Shown here: positions 5,605 to 8,510 of the stretch, piece after piece | Layout of the letters: each line of letters opens with the position of its first letter | Position numbering within the stretch: the stretch's first letter is position 1 | NCBI GenBank assembly: GCA_001791615.1 | Contig: MGEY01000031.1 | Span: 1 to 8,510, forward strand | Length of the DNA stretch: 8,510 bases | Direction: 5' to 3' | From: Candidatus Uhrbacteria bacterium RIFOXYA2_FULL_40_9 | GTDB lineage: Bacteria; Patescibacteriota; Patescibacteriia; UBA9934; GWF2-40-263 | Program-made: the position numbers and the translations under genes | The notes under the pieces: generated by a model | Told to the model about the DNA's origin: nothing | The model's database searches: none | The model's input: the letters and a program-made list of their open reading frames with translations, nothing else

Positions 5605-5633
5605 ACAGTAAACATAACAAAACAGATTGACAA
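5605..5633 (-). promoter_or_regulatory. Candidate rdgB promoter
   Basis: The minus strand has TTGTCA (5628-5633), a 17-nt spacer and a weak -10 TACTGT (5605-5610). Its -35 overlaps by five bases that of the phosphatase promoter on the plus strand, the same arrangement as at the glyA divergent pair. The -35 and spacing are convincing, the -10 less so. Confidence 0.4.
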
Positions 5634-5655
5634 AATCAAGATTCATTCCTAGGAT
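5627..5655 (+). promoter_or_regulatory. Promoter of the inositol-monophosphatase-family gene
   Basis: A perfect TTGACA (5627-5632), 17-nt spacer and TAGGAT (5650-5655). Predicted start is near 5662, giving a leader of about 30 nt that contains AAGGAG at 5683-5688. The in-frame TTG at 5627 is therefore the -35 box itself and cannot be the translation start. Confidence 0.72.
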
Positions 5656-5692
5656 GCCTTTGCCTGTTCTTTTTCAATTCAAAAGGAGCCAC

Positions 5693-6601
5693 ATGCAACA
5701 ACATTTTCCACCTGATCTCAATCCTCATATTCTTGGTATCGTGATGCGTGAGGTTGTTCGCAGAGCTATGCTTGTCATTTTTGCCCAGCGATTCACACAC
5801 ACAATCGAAGCAAAACTAGATTACAATGGAAATCCTGGTGACCTTCGTTCAAGTGCTGATATTGATGCCCAAGCCATGTATGCTAAAATTCTGCGAGAAA
5901 CTTTTCCACAGATCGGAATTGTTGCAGAAGAACATGATTTGAGTATCCCTTGTACTCATCCAACTCATGACCTCTATTTCACAGTCGATCCTCTTGATGG
6001 AACAAAAGCCTATGCGCGTCGTGAGTCCCAAGGAATCGCAACAATGATTTCTCTTGTGTGTAATGAAGTTGTGATTGCTTCTTGCATTGGGAATCCTCTG
6101 ACTGGAGAAGTTTTTTATACACGTCCGCAGTCAAAATATGTTCATCTGCTACAAAATAATCTTCCCGTCACTCTCCCCCTGCGAGGGTTCCCTGTTGTCG
6201 TTCTGACAGAACGTTATGCGGTGATTCGCGACCGACCAGAAAAATATTCCCTGTTTGTTCAGACACTTTTGAGAGATCCAGAACATGAGGGACTTTTCAA
6301 GAACTACAACATTGAAAGTGGAAGTATTGGCATCATGTTCTCACGGCTTTGGACCAATGTGTTTGGAGCTACAATCCTCAAGCCAGGATGGCAGACACCG
6401 TGGGATCTCTCCCCTCTGATTGTCATTTCTCGACGTATGGGTTTTGTCTTCATGCACATTTGCCCGGAAGAGAAAACTTTTGAACTCTTTGATCCAACCG
6501 CAAAAAAAGAAAAATATTTTGAACCATGTGAGACCATGGTAATCCATCACACAAATCTGTCTGATCTTTCAGCATTCACTGTGACTGACACTCGAACCTA
6601 A
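5693..6601 (+). CDS. Inositol monophosphatase-family phosphatase, substrate unknown
   Basis: A 302-residue member of the metal-dependent, lithium-sensitive phosphatase superfamily (inositol monophosphatase, CysQ/PAP phosphatase, FBPase). Seen: an N-terminal helical part; SSADIDAQAM (53-62), resembling the metal-site Asp region; GIVAEEH (75-81, Glu79 and Glu80); the signature DPLDGT (99-104, metal-binding Asp99 and Asp102); and the C-terminal PWDLSP (236-241, Asp238), corresponding to WDxAA. All metal ligands are present, so it is probably active. The stretch after the signature (KAYARRESQGIATM) differs from the common NFxxGxPxF, so the substrate cannot be assigned; inositol-1-phosphate, PAP and sugar phosphates are all possible. 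AAGGAG four nt before the ATG decides the start, and two upstream in-frame codons are discarded because of the promoter position. It is a single transcript with its own terminator at 6618-6642. Confidence 0.85.
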   Translation: MQQHFPPDLNPHILGIVMREVVRRAMLVIFAQRFTHTIEAKLDYNGNPGDLRSSADIDAQAMYAKILRETFPQIGIVAEEHDLSIPCTHPTHDLYFTVDPLDGTKAYARRESQGIATMISLVCNEVVIASCIGNPLTGEVFYTRPQSKYVHLLQNNLPVTLPLRGFPVVVLTERYAVIRDRPEKYSLFVQTLLRDPEHEGLFKNYNIESGSIGIMFSRLWTNVFGATILKPGWQTPWDLSPLIVISRRMGFVFMHICPEEKTFELFDPTAKKEKYFEPCETMVIHHTNLSDLSAFTVTDTRT

Positions 6602-6617
6602 GCGTTCCCCTCATCAC

Positions 6618-6642
6618 ACACCAACACGCATTGGTGTTTTTT
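6618..6642 (+). terminator. Intrinsic terminator of the phosphatase gene
   Basis: Seven-bp stem ACACCAA/TTGGTGT (6618-6624 with 6631-6637), six-nt loop and a T run from 6637 to 6642, starting 17 nt after the stop codon. Confidence 0.85.
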
Positions 6643-6648
6643 CATTTC

Positions 6649-6674
6649 AAAAACAGGGTTTACAGACCCTGTTT
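6649..6674 (-). terminator. Intrinsic terminator of the alpha/beta hydrolase gene
   Basis: Perfect nine-bp stem AAACAGGGT/ACCCTGTTT (6651-6659 with 6666-6674) and six-nt loop. On the minus strand the run of T at its foot extends through 6649. It lies 6 nt beyond the hydrolase stop. With the hairpin at 6618-6642 it repeats the paired-terminator layout seen between glyA and rdgB. Confidence 0.82.
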
Positions 6675-6680
6675 CTTTTC

Positions 6681-7766
6681 TTATTCTGTTACCACTTCTT
6701 CTTCAACAGCTGTTAATTCAATCAGATCAAGAATGGCTGGGATAATGAACCCCTCAAAAAAATTCTTGTCTTTAATAAAAGAAAGATCATCCTCTGTTTC
6801 ATATATTTCATTCACTTCATCATCATTCAATTTGACCCAAGGAATAGTTCCGACCGCAGATTGCATCATTTCAAGGGTATGCCCATAACCATTTTCTTGA
6901 GCATGATCTGTTTTCTTTTGAACCCGCCAGTAATAAGAAACGTTTGCGGAAGTAATGAAAACCGAGGCTTCTCGTTGCGCCCAAAAATCCTCATCATCAC
7001 AAGAAAAATCTGCTGGTGCTATTTCTTCTCCTGAAGGAGTATCTCTTCTACAACCAAAAGTAGTAGACATTCGACTTGAAGGACCCTCATAATCGATCAA
7101 AAACTTTACACCTAAATCCTCATAACGCGACAAAGTTCCTGAAGCACCGGTAATTCCATAAGAAAAACTTGCAAGACCCACACGTGTCGCATCTACATTT
7201 GGAAGAGTCTTCGTGGATTGAATAATCGCTGCTAATCCATCTTGATCTTGATATCCTTGATAATCCATTTCCCCATAACTTTCTCCGGTTCCTAATGGGG
7301 AATAGACGATAACAACCATTCCTTCTATTGCCAAAAGATCTGCTTCAGAAATAATACCTTCCCCAGTTCTTTCAAAATTTGTCCCATCTGTAATACCACC
7401 TGGAACTAAAATAACCGCAGGAAAATCTTTTCCTTGTGTAGGTTCATGAATCCGTATGCTTTGTCGATCTTGTGTGCGCGGATTCACTACCCAACCTTGG
7501 CGTACGCGAATTTCTACTCCTTCTATCTCCTCAGTTTTAGTTACGATCAGATTGATAAATTTTGCTTCTGAAAGATCTACAGGGTTTTGAGATACTTCTT
7601 CTTGCACTGGTACAAGAGGAACTATTGTTTGCTCTGCTTCTTCTTCTACAACTGATATTTGCTGAGAAAGAAAAAATGGATAAACAAAAACGAATAAATA
7701 GACCACAATGGCCAAAACCCCACAAATGCTAAGCATGAGCAAGGTAGAATGATTTGTTGACTTCAT
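6681..7766 (-). CDS. Membrane-anchored alpha/beta hydrolase, extracytoplasmic
   Basis: From the chosen ATG it has 361 residues. Residues about 8-34 form one hydrophobic helix preceded by a Lys/His-bearing tail and followed by an acidic, Pro/Val-rich linker (about 37-68), which predicts an N-in anchor with the catalytic domain outside. The hydrolase fold is visible: strand and oxyanion loop FPAVILVPGG (115-124), VVIVYSPLGTGES (151-163), the nucleophile elbow ASFSYG (199-204, Ser202), LIDYEGPSS (223-231), a probable acid in TDHAQ (Asp287) and a probable catalytic His in GYGHTLEMM (His296). The elbow is S-x-S-x-G, not the usual G-x-S-x-G. Cys239 and Cys256 could form a disulfide. It most resembles dienelactone-hydrolase or S9-peptidase-like enzymes; the substrate is unknown. 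The GTG at 7796 overlaps the -10 box, so the ATG at 7766 is preferred even though it lacks an SD. The C-terminus is acidic (EEEVVTE). Confidence 0.75.
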   Translation of the reverse strand: MKSTNHSTLLMLSICGVLAIVVYLFVFVYPFFLSQQISVVEEEAEQTIVPLVPVQEEVSQNPVDLSEAKFINLIVTKTEEIEGVEIRVRQGWVVNPRTQDRQSIRIHEPTQGKDFPAVILVPGGITDGTNFERTGEGIISEADLLAIEGMVVIVYSPLGTGESYGEMDYQGYQDQDGLAAIIQSTKTLPNVDATRVGLASFSYGITGASGTLSRYEDLGVKFLIDYEGPSSRMSTTFGCRRDTPSGEEIAPADFSCDDEDFWAQREASVFITSANVSYYWRVQKKTDHAQENGYGHTLEMMQSAVGTIPWVKLNDDEVNEIYETEDDLSFIKDKNFFEGFIIPAILDLIELTAVEEEVVTE

Positions 7767-7794
7767 AAAAATCACATAAAATTTTGTTGAATCC

Positions 7795-7822
7795 ACTATA
7801 ACATAGCTTTTTTACCTCGCAA
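7795..7822 (-). promoter_or_regulatory. Promoter of the alpha/beta hydrolase gene
   Basis: The minus strand has TTGCGA (7817-7822), a 16-nt spacer and TATAGT (7795-7800, five of six). Predicted start is near 7788, leaving an AT-rich leader of about 22 nt without SD before the ATG at 7766. It sits back to back with the folD promoter. Confidence 0.6.
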
Positions 7823-7826
7823 ACCA

Positions 7827-7855
7827 TTGAGCGTGTGCAAATTCTGTGATATGCT
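7827..7855 (+). promoter_or_regulatory. Extended -10 promoter of folD
   Basis: TTGAGC (7827-7832), exactly 17 nt, then TATGCT (7850-7855) preceded by TGA, i.e. the TGn extended -10 element (7847-7849). The expected start is at about 7862, only some 3 nt before the folD ATG at 7865. There is no SD, so the mRNA may be leaderless. Confidence 0.6.
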
Positions 7856-7864
7856 TTCGCCGCT

Positions 7865-8510
7865 ATGGCACAACAACTCAAAGGACACCCCTTGGCAAAA
7901 AGCATCCGTGCACGTGTCGCATCCCAATTGAATCAACTTCCAACACAACCCATTCTTGCGGTTATCTTAGTTGGCCAAGATCCAGCATCGCATCTTTACG
8001 TCAATTTAAAACGACAAGCATGTGAAGAAGTGGGGATTGGATTTGAATTATTCTTCTATCAAGAAGATGTTTCTACAGACGTTCTCAAAGAAGCTATTCA
8101 AGATCTCAATGTTTGTGAGGATGTGACAGGTATTTTGGTACAACTCCCTCTTCCAAACCAAAAGACAGATGAAATAATCGCACAGATTGATCCTCAAAAA
8201 GATGTTGATGGTTTCCATCCAGAAAATCTCCGTGCTTTGCAAGAAGGAAAAGATAACCTTGCTCCAGCCGTGGCCTTAGGTATCATCGAACTTATCAAAC
8301 GTACAGAAGAACCTCTTAATGGAAAGCAAGCTGTTATTGTTTCAAGTCAAATTTTTGGACGACCTCTACTTCCCCTTTTAAAAAAGATGGGGTGTCAGGC
8401 AACGATTGTATCCCCTAAGGATCCTGAATTAGAAAGAAAAACTCTCACAGCAGATATTCTTATTTCAGCCGTGGGTAAGGCAGGAATGATTACAGGCGCC
8501 ATGGTGAAAA
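7865..8510 (+). CDS. folD: Methylenetetrahydrofolate dehydrogenase/cyclohydrolase FolD (3' end cut by window)
   Basis: The bifunctional enzyme oxidises 5,10-methylene-THF and hydrolyses the product to 10-formyl-THF. 215 residues are visible of roughly 280-290 expected. Seen: LVGQDPASHLYVNLKRQACEEVGI (35-58, with the catalytic Lys49 of Y-x-x-x-K), GILVQLPLP (89-97, Gln93), KDVDGFHPEN (112-121, Asp115), the NAD(P)-binding region around 157-170 and ADILISAVGKAGMITGAMVK (196-215). Two conserved motifs are altered: P-C-T-P-x-G reads P-A-V-A-L-G (134-139), and the dinucleotide loop, normally G-(R/A)-S-x-I-V-G, reads V-S-S-Q-I-F-G (159-165). The core catalytic residues remain, so the protein is probably functional with an unusual cofactor site. 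The ATG has no SD and lies at the predicted transcription start. GlyA, also in this window, makes its substrate. Confidence 0.95.
   Translation, partial: MAQQLKGHPLAKSIRARVASQLNQLPTQPILAVILVGQDPASHLYVNLKRQACEEVGIGFELFFYQEDVSTDVLKEAIQDLNVCEDVTGILVQLPLPNQKTDEIIAQIDPQKDVDGFHPENLRALQEGKDNLAPAVALGIIELIKRTEEPLNGKQAVIVSSQIFGRPLLPLLKKMGCQATIVSPKDPELERKTLTADILISAVGKAGMITGAMVK

Noticed and set aside
5627..5692. TTG (5627) or ATG (5654) start for the phosphatase
   Set aside because: The TTG is the -35 box and the ATG at 5654 overlaps the -10 box; AAGGAG precedes the ATG at 5693.
279..7766. Recoded genetic code (UGA as Gly, as in Gracilibacteria/Absconditabacteria)
   Set aside because: All genes are full length under the standard code with no internal UGA needed. 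The absence of UGA stops among eight genes is too small a sample and fits an AT-rich genome.
7767..7796. GTG start for the hydrolase at 7796
   Set aside because: It overlaps the predicted -10 box TATAGT (7795-7800) and would add ten residues before an already complete membrane anchor.
7181..7925. Shared 13-bp word CACGTGTCGCATC in the hydrolase gene and in folD
   Set aside because: It lies inside two unrelated coding regions, in unrelated frames and with different flanks; most likely chance.

Overview
The window reads as an AT-rich bacterial chromosome segment that uses the standard genetic code: no gene needs UGA read as an amino acid, and the eight visible stops are seven TAA, one TAG and no TGA. 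It carries ordinary housekeeping genes in short transcription units, each closed by a compact intrinsic terminator. Several protein details (MurC with QPHQHART, MurB with Cys at the usual Ser position, a FolD with altered motifs) and the small-unit layout fit a Patescibacteria/CPR-type genome, possibly Peregrinibacteria-like. That placement is an inference from pattern memory, not proof.

Layout: (1) positions 1-22 hold the probable first codons of a minus-strand gene with a strong Shine-Dalgarno (SD) sequence. (2) 44-223 is an array of 20-bp hairpin units in both orientations, including a 56-bp perfect direct repeat. It is the least ordinary part of the window. (3) 246-3026 (minus) holds murC, murB and hpf, followed by a hairpin. 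murC begins just after a strong terminator. (4) 3098-3424 (minus) encodes a small three-helix membrane protein of unknown role. (5) 3542-4825 (plus) is glyA, convergent with rdgB at 4940-5560 (minus), with two back-to-back terminators between them. (6) 5693-6601 (plus) is an inositol-monophosphatase-family phosphatase, convergent with a membrane-anchored alpha/beta hydrolase at 6681-7766 (minus), again with paired terminators. (7) folD starts at 7865 (plus) and runs off the end.

Functionally, MurC and MurB act in cytoplasmic peptidoglycan precursor synthesis. GlyA and FolD are consecutive steps of folate one-carbon metabolism, although they are not one operon. RdgB cleans non-canonical purine triphosphates from the nucleotide pool, and Hpf protects resting ribosomes. 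The hydrolase is predicted to work outside the membrane.

Three divergent gene pairs share promoter regions. In two of them the opposing -35 boxes overlap. Promoter positions decide several starts: upstream in-frame GTG or TTG codons of glyA, the phosphatase and the hydrolase fall inside or before the promoter elements, so the shorter starts are annotated. I see no tRNA, rRNA, CRISPR, transposase or complete mobile element, and no gene-free stretch over 300 bases.
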